64,000 nucleotides of DNA from Aplectana chamaeleonis. Lineage: Eukaryota > Nematoda > Chromadorea > Rhabditida > Cosmocercidae. Below are positions 1 through 11,631 of this stretch, in pieces. The notes beneath the pieces were generated by a model. The model was not told where the DNA came from, did no database searches, and saw only the letters and a list, made by a program, of their open reading frames with translations. The first letter of the stretch is position 1. The number at the start of each line of letters is the position of its first letter. The position numbers and the translations under genes were made by a program. Location: assembly GCA_029168955.1 (NCBI GenBank), contig JAPDOI010001540.1, forward strand, positions 103,106 through 167,105. Reading direction: 5' to 3'.

Positions 1-185
1 AACGAAAGGAAAATGAAAAAAATTCGTTCGTCAAAATTTCGAACGATTTTTGAAAAACTTTCGAAATTTCGGAGTTCGAACGAACGATTTTCGAAACTAA
101 TTGCAATTTCTTTTTTTTTCGGAATGCGTTCGAATTTTCAGATTTTTTCGAAACTCGTTCGACAAAATTTCGAATACCATGTAGA
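1..185. repeat. Degenerate TTCGAA/GTTCG-rich low-complexity tract
   Basis: The first 185 bases are dense in overlapping TTTCGAAA, GTTCGAAC and TTCGAACG words separated by A/T runs. Similar word-rich tracts based on TTTCCG occur at 6864, 8650, 32402 and 32830, so this may be another decayed member of that kind of simple array. The window cuts the left side. Confidence 0.5.
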
Positions 186-280
186 TTTAATAAACCAGGT
201 AGACTTTCACACCACCGCATGCCTTCTGCAAAGCGACTGGCGCAGATTTCAAACTATGACAACAGGGGTTACAGTGCCTT

Positions 281-520
281 GTAAAGTCTGTCCGAATAAG
301 ACTATCCGCCCACGCAGTCGGCTTGCGTTTCGAGCGGTCATCGAGAAGGCTTTTACCGATAAAGATTTCCCACCGCTGCAAACAGCTGAAAGGGACGTTA
401 TTTACAATCCGTATAGTATTCATAGTAATCGATTCGCAATATCGAAACATGCCTTCGCAGCGACCGCTCGACACGCACGCCGACCGCGTGGGTTGAGAGT
501 CTCATTCGGAGAGGCTTTAC
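281..520. mobile_element. MITE-like TIR element, family 1 copy 1
   Basis: A 240-bp segment whose ends are imperfect inverted repeats of more than 50 bp. The left end starts GTAAAGTCTGTCCGAATAAG and the right end, read in reverse, starts GTAAAGCCTCTCCGAATGAG. Both arms run into the shared words GTCGG and GCGTTTCGAGCGGTC or close variants. A second copy with the same ends and size lies at 5733-5974. There is no coding capacity; a non-autonomous DNA transposon is the simplest reading. Confidence 0.75.
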
Positions 521-1990
521 GAGGTTTCATCATCATCAAAGAAAACAAATTTCTCACAGCTGCAAAATCTTCAAATAAGAATTGGCGTCGATAAATTTCA
601 AGGTAACGGAAAAAACGAACAGAGTGCCTTATCTTAAGGATATCTTGGCGCTGCTTTTTTCAGCCCACCAGTGAAGCTGAATGTAAAATTTATGGCTTGA
701 TAACGCCGACATCGGTGGCGTTTCAACAGCTGCCCCAGAGTCCTCCTACTGCTGCTTGATATGCCGAGGTGGTCATAAATATTTGGAGTTTTTCCTGCTG
801 AGGCCGATTGCATCTCTACACTGCTACCGCTGATGGGACGACTGTTTCTTCTTTAGGGAAGGTGTGTTAGACCACCTTGACCACCTCAAAAACTGTGCAG
901 TGTCATTAGGGTGACGACTTTACGGGTTAGGGTCAGCGCATCTGGCCGCCGCGACACGTCGTAAAATCTGCGATCGACAGAGATTTGGTTCTCTGTTTGT
1001 TTGCTTTTTGTTGCAACGAGGAATACTGTCAGGACGAGCAGCACCGTATTTTAATTAATTTTTTGAAAAAAAAAAGCATAAACCAGAAATCTTTCAAAAA
1101 ACTATGCTTTTTTCCTAATTTTTTCTAAATTTTTTTCTCTGGAGTTACGCATGAAATGAATATTCTGAACCAACATGGAGCTCAGGATCGGGAGCTCAAT
1201 AATCCCAGGGCTCAAATCCATTGTTTGCTGACTGCCTCGCTGAGTCCAGCGTCAATGTCAGCCATAATCAGATGGTTCTGACAGTTGGTTTGTTTTGAGC
1301 TGGGTAAATCTGGAGCTGCTCGTCGGTCTGTCTGTCGATTGTAAATGAAGGTCTCGTCTCGTCGGCTCAATCATCGATCATAACTGGGAAAGGAGGTGAA
1401 GGCAATGGAGTGAGGGAGTGAAATGGATGGGGGGGTAGGCTGATGGATGCGAGTGGGGTCAATGGAGATAGTGGGACGACGATAACGAACCACCCGCGTT
1501 CACTTCCACCACTCGCAGACCCAACAAAATAAATATGTCCGTCGTCAATGGGGGAGTGTTGAAAAGGAAAATTTTCATAGTTAAAGGAAACCAAGTAAAG
1601 CTGAGGAGAATCTTACAGTTGCTCATCCGAAAATGGTGCCGGCGAGCAACAGTGCAACTTCAGGAAGCCTTTGAATTTTTGATAATAGCTTCCACAATTC
1701 TATTCCTACTGGAAAACCTCGCATGGTGTTCACCCGGATTCGAAAGGTAATGAATGTTTTCTAGTCTTTCGTCTGAAATCAGATTTTGCTGACCCTTTCT
1801 GTAAATGATTTTATGTGCATTTTTACAGCTTAGCAAGAGTGTAAGGGGATCAAGCAACTTCTAGGGTGTTCGGAAAAATTGTTTCGGATTTATCTCGAGA
1901 CTTCTATCTGGGGGTTATGTGGGTTGCCGAAAATGTATCTGGTGTCCAAGTGACAAATCTTGGGATTAATGTAGATAACGGTAGGTATTC
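521..1990. other. Unassigned stretch
   Basis: I see no gene, no obvious tandem repeat and no matched inverted ends here. Open frames are short and none resembles a known family. There is an A/T-rich piece near 1050-1140 and a G-rich piece near 1410-1440. Confidence 0.4.
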
Positions 1991-2234
1991 TTCACTTCCG
2001 CACTGCCGTTCAGTCCGCAAAGTGCGCTTGATTGCGAAATCGTGCTGCGGCGCGGTTGCGAGTATCCTCAGACAGGGATGTGGGATCACCCGGGCGCTTT
2101 TGGCCTTTGCTGCCCGGGTGATCCCACCGCCCGCGTGATCGCACATCCCTGTCTGAGGATACTCGCAACCGCGCCGCAGCACGATTTCGCAATCAGGGTG
2201 CACTTTGCGGACTGAACGGCAGTGCGGAGGTGAA
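1991..2234. mobile_element. Foldback element with ~100-bp inverted arms
   Basis: Almost the whole 244 bp is an inverted repeat. The left arm begins TTCACTTCCGCACTGCCGTT and the right arm ends with its near-exact complement (AACGGCAGTGCGGAGGTGAA). The arms share long words such as TCAGACAGGGATGTG. A second, inner palindrome built on GGATCACCCGGGC / GCCCGGGTGATCC fills the centre. Open frames on both strands here are products of the symmetry. The likely origin is a foldback or MITE transposon. Confidence 0.8.
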
Positions 2235-4655
2235 CTGTACATTAAAACCACTCAGGGGACGTAGTCCACTTGAATTTCTCGAAAAACGTCAAATTGACCT
2301 TAGAACCAGGCTTAGCACACGAACCACCCCTACAACAAAATTTTTACCCGAACAAAGTTTCGAGCTAAATCCCTCATACGAACTTTTTGGTCAGATCTTA
2401 GGCGTTTTCCGGAGTGCTACAGGAGAGAAAAGATTTTTATAAGGTAGACACTCTAACAACAAGTGAGGGCTCGCTGACCCTTCGAGTCTGTAATGCGCTG
2501 AGCCCTAGCGTGTAATTTTTTTTAACTCCAAGAAACGGGGGTGGTAATAATCTTGTTTTTTAACACGAGTCAACCACGCGCTCTTGACCGTTGGTTGACC
2601 ATGAATCAGCCACAGCTTAGCCACCTCTGTAACAAGGATCAACTCGTTTTTTAAATGTAAAGTATGCGTTACTTAAGGAAACGCAACCACTACACAGTAA
2701 GTCATGTAAAAAGAGATGAACGCATCCCCATTCTCTTTTAAACTTTTAAATCATAACAGTCGCTGAGGTTTTTACAGACCACTCGAGACGCTTCGATCTC
2801 ATCGATGATTATGATTGCAGGACAACACATGGAGAATAGTTAATTGGAGGAAACAATGAATTTTTCTCAATTTCAAGGCAATAAATGGAAAAAAGAATGA
2901 CAGTTTGTACAGTTTCTTGCAGCTGCTAATTTTTACTATATCATCTGTATAGGACATTATTAAGCAACACCAAATAAGGCTAAACTGCATTTTCTTATTC
3001 AATCTTATGTTATGAACAACAAATTGGTAATGCAATAATCATGCTTACTTTGGTAGCCCTTGTTTCTACATAGAGCGAGAAAAAGAAATTATAAAAGTGT
3101 GCGTTTTCGAGAAATCAAAGCTAGAAAAAGAGTTGTGTTAACCGCTCACAAAAAAAGGCTCTCCATAGGATTTTTTGAGCGACCGTTCGTCGTCTCTCCA
3201 CTGCAGGTATATTTCTCACCGTCTGGCAAAGAATCCTCAGCCCGTGGTTCGCTGTGTTCGCCGCAGAGTGAAATTGCATTCGAAAACCGCTCAATGACTA
3301 CGCAATTTTTCATTTCAAAACAGGATAAGCCAAGTTTTTTGCCTTCCCCCACTTCCAATCTTGAGAGTAAGCTCTTACTGTTCGTACTGCTTAAGAATAA
3401 ACCTCTCTCATACCATATTTGCTCCCAAAGGAGCTGGCGATATGCTACCCAATGACCGCGTGATATCCATCCGCTTAGCGGCGGTCAACTCTCGACTAAC
3501 ATGCAGATTACTACCACCCCTGATCTCATCGCGAGTTCAGCATGCCAAATTTTATGCGAAATTTATCAAGATAAGAAGCTCAGTTCAGCTACCGGACTTC
3601 CTCCGCTTCGGCAGTGATCTGGCGCAGAGGCGGCAGGTTCTCGGTGGAATCCAGGCAAATTCTCTGAGAGCTACGTCGCGACATTCGAATGTGTTTGTTT
3701 TCAGCCACCGAAAATAAACTATTAATTGTATTTGTGCATTGTTCAAGAAACGACCAACATCAAATGCACATGTCTTTATTGGACTTATTGTTAGAAGAGT
3801 AGCACAGATATTATTCAAACATTGGACTGCTCGAACCTCAGATACTTGATTTTCAGAACAGGAAAGTATTCGGCTGATCTCAAATGACAACATTCGAATA
3901 TTCTAGTACAAAATGATGCCCATTTGTAGACCTTCGTGTCCGGTTTTTCATGCACAGATGAGTGAAATGACGCGCTCGTACACGATAGTTTTCAGCAATT
4001 TCGTCCTTCCGCGTTTCGACTTCTGCAAAAAGTTCTACGGAATGCGGACACCTGCCGGAGAATACACAAAGTAGTTGACCTCAGATTTTTTTCTGCGAAA
4101 GCTACCATTAAAAATTTTTCTGCATCCAAAAACCGGTTCCGAAAATGGTGAATCTTGGTCGGGAATCAAATTCTGAAATTCCGCACTTTTTTAACCCCTG
4201 TTATTATGTGTACAGTGCGTTCTGGATTGGTGTAAGCGAACCTTCTGCAGACTTTGGATCGTCCGATTTTTTTCCCGCGTTTTACTGTCTCAGGTACCGT
4301 TTATTAACGATTTTTTCCGTGGGCTTTATTATTGCACCTGTGTCCGGACACACTGTTCTTACTCAGAGAAACTCACGGCCCGTCCGCGGTCGCAGATGAG
4401 CTTTCCGGATGGTCCGCGGCCGCCGATCTGTTGACCCTAGGTGGGTTTCACAAACTGGAAACTAAATAAAATTCAAGAAAACTGTATAAAAAGCCATATC
4501 GAGTCGGTTTTGGCGCTGGAAACCCGACTGACTCTAGCGCGGTCGGCCGCAAATCGTGGCGAGACGCAATTGCGGACCGGAATTTGACCCAGATAAGCAC
4601 AGAACCTTACTCAATGGAATGTTGAGCCACCTGAAAAATGCGGTTAACGGGAAAT
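2235..4655. other. Unassigned stretch
   Basis: No recognisable gene or matched repeat ends. The longest open frames (131 codons at 3060-3455 on + and 118 codons at 3361-3717 on +) are compositionally ordinary, overlap other frames, and show no family motif. I treat them as chance. Confidence 0.35.
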
Positions 4656-4784
4656 CTCCACAAGCCGAGGCAAGCTTTGTCTCGCCTTTTGCGACTCTTA
4701 TTGCACTCGGGACTCATTCGGTTGAAATGAGTAGCGTGACGTGTCGAACTGCGAAAACGAGACAGCTTCTCCTTCTGTATGTAG
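4656..4784. mobile_element. Short TIR element, family 2 copy 1
   Basis: About 129 bp with inverted ends: the left arm contains GAGGCAAGCTTTGTCTCG and the right arm its complement-like CGAGACAGCTTCTCCTTC. The interior word GAGTAGCGTGACG recurs in the related copy at 7636-7760. The two copies differ at many positions, so they are old. Confidence 0.6.
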
Positions 4785-5732
4785 AAAGCCCCTATACAAA
4801 AATGCAGGTACATAAGTTAGAGCAGTTAGATCAGGGATTCTGATAACGCGAGCTCAAGAAGGATAACTGCTGTGACGAATCCTCGAGAGCAAAGAAACCA
4901 GAATCTTTGCAGCATCGACCTCGGCCAACAGTCGAGAATTCGGTATGCTCTCACCTAAATGCTCAGATAGCACACTTTCCGCTGTACCACTAGCCGACGT
5001 CCCGTAACCACTGCAAAAGACCTGTCAACCAACACCTCCAATTCTGTGCATTGAGACCACAACCCTTGTAAACACTGTCTTTATCTCACACAAGTGGCTT
5101 CTATAGCAATCCTCTGACGTCTCATAACCGAAAATCCTGCTCTTGATACCAACGTTATCAAATGTTTATTCTGTTTCTTGGAGCAGATGGGAGAAAAATG
5201 AATACTAGTGTGAGTGAAGAAAACATTAGGTGATGGGTACATTCTCCGCGACAACACTGAGTCACATGTTCACTACAATGCCTGTCTTTTTCTTGTGCGC
5301 AGTAAATATGTACTGCGTATGCGGTTTTCGCATTATAAACTGCCCTGATCTGCATTGTGGGTAATTTCAGCATGATTATCCGTGGGAATATGCTTCTGAA
5401 GGCACTGGTGTTCAAGAGTAATCTAGTAGGACGCGAAGGAAGTTCGCTTCCTTCACACAGTTCCCACCCTTACACTTACTGCATCGGAGATGTCTTCGTT
5501 TGCAAAAGTTTTCTGGAATTAGCTAGACAATCTCTATTCAGTGCTAAATAGTCCATAGGTGTTTTTTCCATATTATTATTCGTTTAATAGCGGTACAGGT
5601 GCCACCACTGGTGTTGCCTTCGGAGTGGTTCCTATTAAGTTATACCACGAAAGCTTGTTTAATTTTCCACATAATTGCTGAAAAACTTTCTTGAGAGACA
5701 TCAGGGTCAATGGGTCACACACTAGACCCGGC
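4785..5732. other. Unassigned stretch
   Basis: No gene, RNA or repeat is recognised. Open frames are short (85 codons at most) with no motif. Confidence 0.35.
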
Positions 5733-5974
5733 TTAAAGTCTCTCCGAACGAGACTGTCCACCCGCGCGGTCGGCGTGCGTGTCAGGCAGGCGTGACGAAG
5801 GCATTTTAAGGACTTGGAAATCGATTAGCAGCACTATCACCTCAAATAGTGAATAATATCCCAACCAGCTGTTTGCAGCCTAATGGAATGTCTGTTCAAA
5901 ACAACCTTCGCGATAGCCGCTCGACACGCACGCCGACCGGGTTTCACGCACAGTCTCAGTCGGACGGACTTTAC
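5733..5974. mobile_element. MITE-like TIR element, family 1 copy 2
   Basis: About 242 bp with the same ends as 281-520: the left end reads TTAAAGTCTCTCCGAACGAG and the right end, reversed, starts GTAAAGTCCGTCCGACTGAG. Both arms carry GGTCGGCGTGCGTGTC-type sequence. The copy supports the element boundaries of family 1. Confidence 0.75.
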
Positions 5975-6237
5975 ATACATTAGTAACATCGAAAAGCTCT
6001 GACTAATTCTTGGCGGCTTCCAGAAAAGTCGCACTGCGAAAATGATTGTGAGCAACAAATTTTAATCAGAGATTGAAGCACTCCTATTCAAGCATTTCAG
6101 TTGAACCTGGTTTTCAGTCGCTGAAAGCTCTTACCTTCGGTGGGGAGAAGTACGCAAATTATTATTGTGCGAAATTACCGCATATGATGAACAGATTTTT
6201 GAAGACTTCTTACTATGTACTTCCGTTGGCTCATGGA

Positions 6238-6698
6238 AGCCTTTTTCATCGCGCTTGATTGAAACGCGCTCTGTTTGTGATCGCTTCGTGCCAGACGTCC
6301 GCCATCGCTGCGTCGCGGCGATCAAATTCTATGTTTTACATACTGCATCAAGACAGGAGGAGCATTTAGAAGTGGTCGCTCGTGACTGCTCCATCACTGC
6401 CTACTTGGCAGCGACGTAGCAACTCGTAGCGAATCACAAGTTTCGTTTTGAGAAGATTGATCCATGTACATGCATAGATCAGTGTTTAGAGTCGGAACGT
6501 ATCATCAACGACCAGAAGCCATTACTTTCACCGATCGATTGGTTCGCTTTAATCATTTATGGGGTAATGCATTATGAACAAAATTGCTGACGCTCCCAGA
6601 TCGCTATAGCAGCGGGTGCTCAGTCGCTGCAACGGAAAAGAGCAGCGAGGCAGCAAAAATCGAGCTCTTGCAGACTTGTCAACCATGAACGGTTTTAA
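6238..6698. mobile_element. Decayed copy of the CATGTTTTGACTGC-ended element (family 3)
   Basis: Some 460 bp aligns along its length with 23590-24003. Shared words include CATCGCG, TGTGATCGCTTCGT, GTCGCGGCGA and AGATCAGTGTTT, in the same order and spacing. Its right end runs into TTTTAAAGGCACAGTCC, the start of a different element (family 4), exactly as in the copy at 24 kb. The left inverted end seen at 23534 is missing here. Confidence 0.6.
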
Positions 6699-6863
6699 AG
6701 GCACAGTCCAAGCTCGTGGGTAAAATTTGATATTATGGTCCAGCCGGTGTGTGTAACAATCCTGCCAAACGCGGAATCTCAACTCTTCCGAATAAGCAAG
6801 AAAAATCGAGCACCCGTTCCCTCCGCCCCCCCCCCCCCTCACCCCCACCTGAATCAGCACCAG

Positions 6864-6990
6864 GGATGGGCGGAGTTCCGATTTCCGAATTCCGATTTCC
6901 GCAGGTTTTTTAATTTTTTAACATCGGAATTCCGATTTCCGAAAAATGGGTGCGGAAATCGGAAGAAAATGCGGAAATAACCTGAATCGG
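6864..6990. repeat. TTTCCG/TTCCGA simple-array repeat
   Basis: Repeated TTCCGATTTCCG and GGAAATCGGAAG words fill about 130 bp, first in one orientation and then in the other, so the tract is also partly palindromic. It opens with GGGATGGGCGGA. Related tracts at 8650 and 32402 are likewise bordered by a CCGCTCAT or GATGAGCGGA word, which suggests a mobile unit rather than independent slippage. Confidence 0.65.
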
Positions 6991-7635
6991 CATCCTATGG
7001 TAGGCGTTGACCAGTTGAAATCGCGCGAATATCGCTCCACGTATAATGTGCTTTTTATATGGCCTTCCTGTTCATATTATGCTACATTTTTAGAATAATG
7101 CTGTTTGGCTCACCCCTTCCCATTTTTGGTCTCATTCGCCGTGGGTCAGACTTTTGGCATTGAGGCGCGCTTATCGCTCACTAGGTGTGGACAAGGCCAA
7201 TTGTGCTCAGACCCGCTTCCAGCAGCAGAACTTTGACGATTTTCTCAACATCCCCCCCCAGAAGCGTAATAGGTCAAATATTTTTTTCGATTTTCTCAGA
7301 CCCGCTCTCAGTCGTTTGATATATGTTGTGTTGTAAAATCCATATTCAACCTTAGGGAAACATTATGATTTTGACCTTCACTCTAACTCAGTTACGACAA
7401 GGTTTTATGTAAATTGGACGGTATAATCGAATTCTTCGTAAAAAAATGACTTCTAACAGTGTATACCCCTATTCAGAATGGTTCACTTGGTCTCCCGGCG
7501 AAGCTCAGACCCCACCCCACTCCACCCTTGCGCAACTCAGACCCCCCACCGGTGTGGGTATCCACACCGCGCGCCGTTTCCTGAACCGAAAAAAGGCTCC
7601 GAAATACCGACGATCCCTTCGGGACAGGGTCTCTC
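6991..7635. other. Unassigned stretch
   Basis: No gene or repeat is recognised. A run of C (7251-7259) and C-rich sequence near 7505-7550 are the only compositional features. Confidence 0.35.
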
Positions 7636-7760
7636 TACACACCGAGGGTAGAGTTGTCCCGCTTTTCGCGGCTCTAATTCCACTCGGGACCACTTTGCTT
7701 GCATTGAGTAGCGTGACGTTCCGAACTGCAAAGAGGGGACAACTCCTTCCTCGGTGTGTA
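7636..7760. mobile_element. Short TIR element, family 2 copy 2
   Basis: A 125-bp element with clear inverted ends: TACACACCGAGGGTAGAGTT at the left and AACTCCTTCCTCGGTGTGTA at the right. The middle shares GAGTAGCGTGACG with 4656-4784. The nested short open frames on both strands come from the inverted structure. Confidence 0.75.
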
Positions 7761-8649
7761 TTTGGTCAGTACTGACTAGCTATGTGTGTCTATGTTTGTT
7801 TCATTTCAAAGTATGAGCTCTGATTTAATCAAAGGATCATTTAACCACGGATGGGACTCCATAGGACCACCCGAAACGGATTGGGTGAGGTTCTGTTACT
7901 TGTTATCTGTCATGGTCGTCTGGTCCTCAGAGGTGAAATGTTCTATTGAGGGTGATAGGGCTATGCTATGATAATAAATGATTGAAGATTCATATACGAC
8001 TATTCAGTACTGAGTAGACTACATCTGAATAGGAAACTCAAGAGCGAAAAAGTGTCAAGGGAAGATAGTAGGAATGTGAAAGTTGAAACGTGTTTACCCA
8101 TTTCACTCTAATTTCCATGTAAAGCACTCAGTCTATCTTAGGAAAATATTTCCAAAAATCTATTTTTGCATCGAGCTATGTCACACATAGATTGCACTTG
8201 CTCCAGAGCTAAATTAGATTGCACAAAATTTCTAGGCTTTATTATCACACCCGATGTCGTCAATACCGGTGAGCTCATCAAAGATACGTTGAAGTTCTTG
8301 TTTTTTTCCAAACCTTGTCACTTGTTGGTTTCATGATATTATTTGTTAATGCGTTCATGCTACAATACCGCTCGTAGGATTTGGTCAGAAAGCGAGCGAG
8401 GTCAGATTTTTGGGTCATTTTCGTCTTTTTTTGTATAACTCGCTTCAAAGTCAGTCTTGAGCGAAACTAGGAGGATATTCATGATGATGGCGTTGAGGGC
8501 TATCTAATGGTATAGTCATTGTCGGGAATTATTGATGTTGTTTCAGGTTATTAGGTTTTCTGAAGGAATTGGTTTCAAATGAAAGAATCGTTTGTTAATT
8601 CAAGTAAAAATTACCTTTCAAAGTAAAATGCCTGTTCAAGGGAAATTTT
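7761..8649. other. Unassigned stretch
   Basis: No gene or matched repeat is recognised. Sequence is A/T-leaning and open frames are short. Confidence 0.35.
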
Positions 8650-8850
8650 TTTGTTTCGATTTCCGAAGGTTCCTATTGTGTTCCGATTTCCAAATTCCGA
8701 TTTCCGAAATTTTATTTTTGTTCCGATTTCCGAATTCCGAAGTTTAAATTTTGTTTCGATTTCCGATTTCCGAAATTTAAATTTTGTTTCTATTTCTGAT
8801 TTCCGATTTCCGAAATTCAGATTTTTCTTCCGCTCATCCCCGATCAGCAC
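8650..8850. repeat. TTTCCG/TTCCGA simple-array repeat
   Basis: A run of degenerate units such as TTCCGATTTCCGAAATTT, repeated about eight times with A/T spacers. It creates a spurious 79-codon frame on the minus strand rich in Lys, Phe and Glu. It ends at TTCCGCTCATCCCCGATC, a border word also found in reversed form at 6864 and 32402. Confidence 0.75.
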
Positions 8851-8870
8851 CCATTGGCTCCGCCCACTTC

Positions 8871-9186
8871 AGTGGTTTTCGGTCTCAATAAGGACGAGAC
8901 GCGCTATGGATTTTGACCAAAATCCACGTTCTTCCATTTCTTATTGGTCTAGCTCTATATTGCGGTCTGCTCCGGTGAGTTGGCTGCGAAAAACGAGGAA
9001 AAACAGGCCCGAGACAACTCGTCCACGAAATGTTCACCGTACAAGCTTACCATTTTAGAGCGGCCATAACTCCGTTCGTAGTGGGTTCTGAGCCATTCTG
9101 AAGACATCATTGTGATCACCGTGAAATTATCTCCAAACAGAGCAGAAAACTAAATAACGATCCCGAGGTTGGACTGCGCCTTTAAA
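8871..9186 (-). mobile_element. Truncated family 4 MITE (GGCACAGTCC ends)
   Basis: The segment matches the reverse complement of 23999-24300: the interior word ATAACTCCGTTCGTA (cf. 39524), the CATCATTGTGATCA stretch and the terminal GGTTGGACTGCGCCTTTAA all agree. Only one inverted end is present, so the other part has been lost. Family 4 copies with both ends are at 23999-24480 and 39417-39891. Confidence 0.65.
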
Positions 9187-9779
9187 CTCGCGATCCCACC
9201 GCAGTTTCCAATGCTGCCCTCGATCCGACAAACCAGTCCACATCGCCCCGCGGCCGGGCAAGGGTTCTTGCTTACCGCCATGTCCAGTGGTCAAACCTGG
9301 AAAGGCTTACAGCGCCGTCGCACTGACCGATGTTATCATCTGAGTAGGCCTCATGGAGATCTGCCAGAATTAGACAAATGCTGTTGCACAGTAAAAATAA
9401 TTCATGGCTGCCGTCGTACCAGAGGGAGCGAATACGTACATCATATTGGGGAAGTGAAACAATGTGGGATACAGAATACTTCCGAGATAAAATATTTCTC
9501 CTATTGCAGGCTACATATCTAGCAGAACTGAGCACGCCGCGCATTCGCACGCAGCCGGTGAGCCCAGATCCCGTAGTCCAATACGGCGGTGTCAGAGTTT
9601 CCTTATTACTTGACTGTCTGTTATCGACCGGCGATCATCTCAGCTCGGGTGCACGTTTTTGGTTGTCTGGAGGCGAACAATCGTTGCGGTTGCTTGGCAG
9701 AGCTGCAATCTTCCGTTTCGTTCGATTTTGCGCTATCTGTAATCTGTGCTGGGTGTTCAGATGCTGTGTCGCTCAATCT
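9187..9779. other. Unassigned stretch, possible minus-strand exon at 9272-9550
   Basis: On the minus strand 92 codons are open from an ATG at 9550. They end next to a good splice-donor word (GCG|GTAAGC) near 9275, read leftwards. The peptide has no family motif I recognise and the region also has competing frames on the plus strand, so a coding exon here is only a weak possibility. Nothing else is recognised. Confidence 0.2.
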
Positions 9780-9985
9780 GGGGTGTTCATCGAATCCACA
9801 GCGCGGAAGCAGTTCGGCTGGCACACGTGACGCGCGCGGCGGAAAGCCGTTGACCGTGGGGCCTCAAACAAGAAAAATAGTTGGCGCTCTGTTAACGCGC
9901 TCCAACGACGACGCGTGCGCAGCGGTTTTCCACGTGTGCCAGCCGAACTGCTCCTGCGCTGTGGGTTCGATCAGCATCCCTTCAA
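9780..9985. mobile_element. Foldback element
   Basis: The left arm contains CAGTTCGGCTGGCACACGTG and the right arm its complement CACGTGTGCCAGCCGAACTG. The flanks extend the pairing through ATCGAATCCACAGCGC and GCGCTGTGGGTTCGAT. The central loop includes about 60 bp of unpaired sequence. No coding content; the likely origin is a foldback or MITE. Confidence 0.75.
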
Positions 9986-10762
9986 TCTTGTTGCGAGACG
10001 AGCAAATGTTCGCTTGGTGTACAGTGGGTACCCGGGGGTTACGCGTTCATTCCAGCGTTCATTGGTTCTTCATATGACGTGACCGGCCCATCGATGTTTT
10101 GCGGTTACCATGCAAGAGACAGCATCCTGGATTCTGACTGTTGGCGTTTCCTTGCTCTCGGCGGTTCGTCCCTGGGAGCGTCCGTTCTAGGTCTCGTTGA
10201 GCTCACGCCATCAGAATTCTCGGTAGGGGTCTAATTTCCGCGCTTGCACTTCTTAGGTGGCTCAGCATTCTACTGAATAAATCCTACTCGGGCATGACTG
10301 GACAAAGCGATCGCAACGGAAACAACAAAATCAGATCGTTAATAAACCATACCTGAAACAGTAAAAAGCAGAAAAAAATGAGCCAAAACCAAAAATCCGG
10401 TAGAAGGTTTCCTTACGCGAATCCAGAACGTGTTGCACTCATAATAACATGAGGTAAAAAATTCCAAGTTCCTATATTAAATCCCCTAGCAAGTTTCTCT
10501 ATTTCTGGAACCGGTTTTGGAAATACACAAGATACTTTTTCAATATACGCTTTCGATAAGAATTCCTGGGCAAACTACTTTGTGTATTTTCCGCCTCCAG
10601 TAAACCCAATTTTCCGTAGCGCTTTTTGCTGAAACTGGAACGCGGAAGTTCGAAAAGACTCGAAAATGTCGTCTGGGAATGCGCGATTTCACTCACCTGT
10701 GCGCTATGAATTAGGCACGAAATTCTGTAAGCATATTTTTCTAATAGAAGAGAATATGGAAC
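9986..10762. other. Unassigned stretch
   Basis: No gene or repeat is recognised between the foldback and the RTE fragment. Confidence 0.35.
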
Positions 10763-11584
10763 CTCGTTTCGAAGTATGCCGCAGCCTATGGACTTCGTCT
10801 TCGTCCCGACAAATGCAAGCAGATGTGGGTCTCTCAGAGGCCTTCAACTGGAGTTTGTGTGGACGGACAACGTATCGAACTGGTGGACGATTTCTGTTAT
10901 TTGGGCTGTTTGCTGAAGAACGATGGTAGTTATGCAGCGGATATTCGACAACGATGTGCGAAAGCTACGTCTGCATTCAATTCTCTAACCAAGTGTTTGT
11001 GGTCTACCACCATCGCGAAGGAAGTCAAGTTGCGCGTCTACCTATCCGCTATTCGCCCTATAATGATGTACGGATCGGAGACGTGGGCAGCACCGAAAAC
11101 GCAGATGGAAAGGTTGGATTGCACGGAGAGGAAGCTTTTGAGGCGTTTGCTTGGATATTTCTGGCCGCGTGTATGCCATAACGAAGACCTTTACAAGGAA
11201 ATCGACGCAGTACATCAACGCTTGACACGAGGGAGGTGCCAGCATCTCCTAACGCCATCTCAAGCAGCAATGGAAAGTCGACTTCGACTGCTCGGGCATA
11301 TACTAAGAAGAACGCCGGATCGTCTCGTACAACACGCTCTAAAAATGCTTCCGAATCCTGTCTGGAAACGGCCACCTGGGCGTAGGCGAAAGTTCTGGAC
11401 GGATGTGGTTAAAGAAGATTTAAAGTCACTCGGCATCGAAAGACAGTTCAGGCGCGATGTTTCGTTTCGCAGGAAATGGAATAGTGACAGCTGGATGGAA
11501 TGTGTTCAAATTGTGGCTGAAGACCGTGAAAAATGGACACGGCTGACTACTAGGACGGCACACCTCGGTGAAGATGCGGAATGA
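10763..11584 (+). pseudogene. C-terminal part of an RTE reverse transcriptase
   Basis: The frame is open from the truncation point to a stop at 11582-11584, about 273 codons. The first readable words are LRLRPDKCKQM, followed by DDFCYLGCLL, which corresponds to the post-catalytic region (compare VKEFKYLGSVV in the longer copy). Further on are MYGSETWA, KLLRRLLGY and RLLGHILRR. These are the usual C-terminal landmarks of RTE and related non-LTR polymerases. The catalytic FADD box and the endonuclease are absent because the copy is truncated, so it cannot encode an active enzyme. There are no internal stops, which points to a fairly young insertion. Confidence 0.85.
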
Positions 11585-11624
11585 CCGCGTCAGGCGAAAG
11601 CCAACCGATTAAGTCAAGTAAGTC
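10763..11624 (+). mobile_element. 5'-truncated RTE-like non-LTR retrotransposon
   Basis: An 862-bp insertion with the 3' part of a reverse-transcriptase frame, a short 3' tail ending in AAGTCAAGTAAGTC and a 7-bp direct repeat ATGGAAC at 10756-10762 and 11625-11631. Truncation at the 5' end together with a short target duplication is what target-primed reverse transcription leaves. The element is of the same broad type as the long copy at 25275-28454 but its protein differs clearly, so it is a separate subfamily. Confidence 0.75.
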
Positions 11625-11631
11625 ATGGAAC

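Noticed and set aside
1904..2251. 115-codon minus-strand frame and its plus-strand mirror with shared peptides
   Set aside because: Both arise from the near-perfect inverted repeat at 1991-2234.
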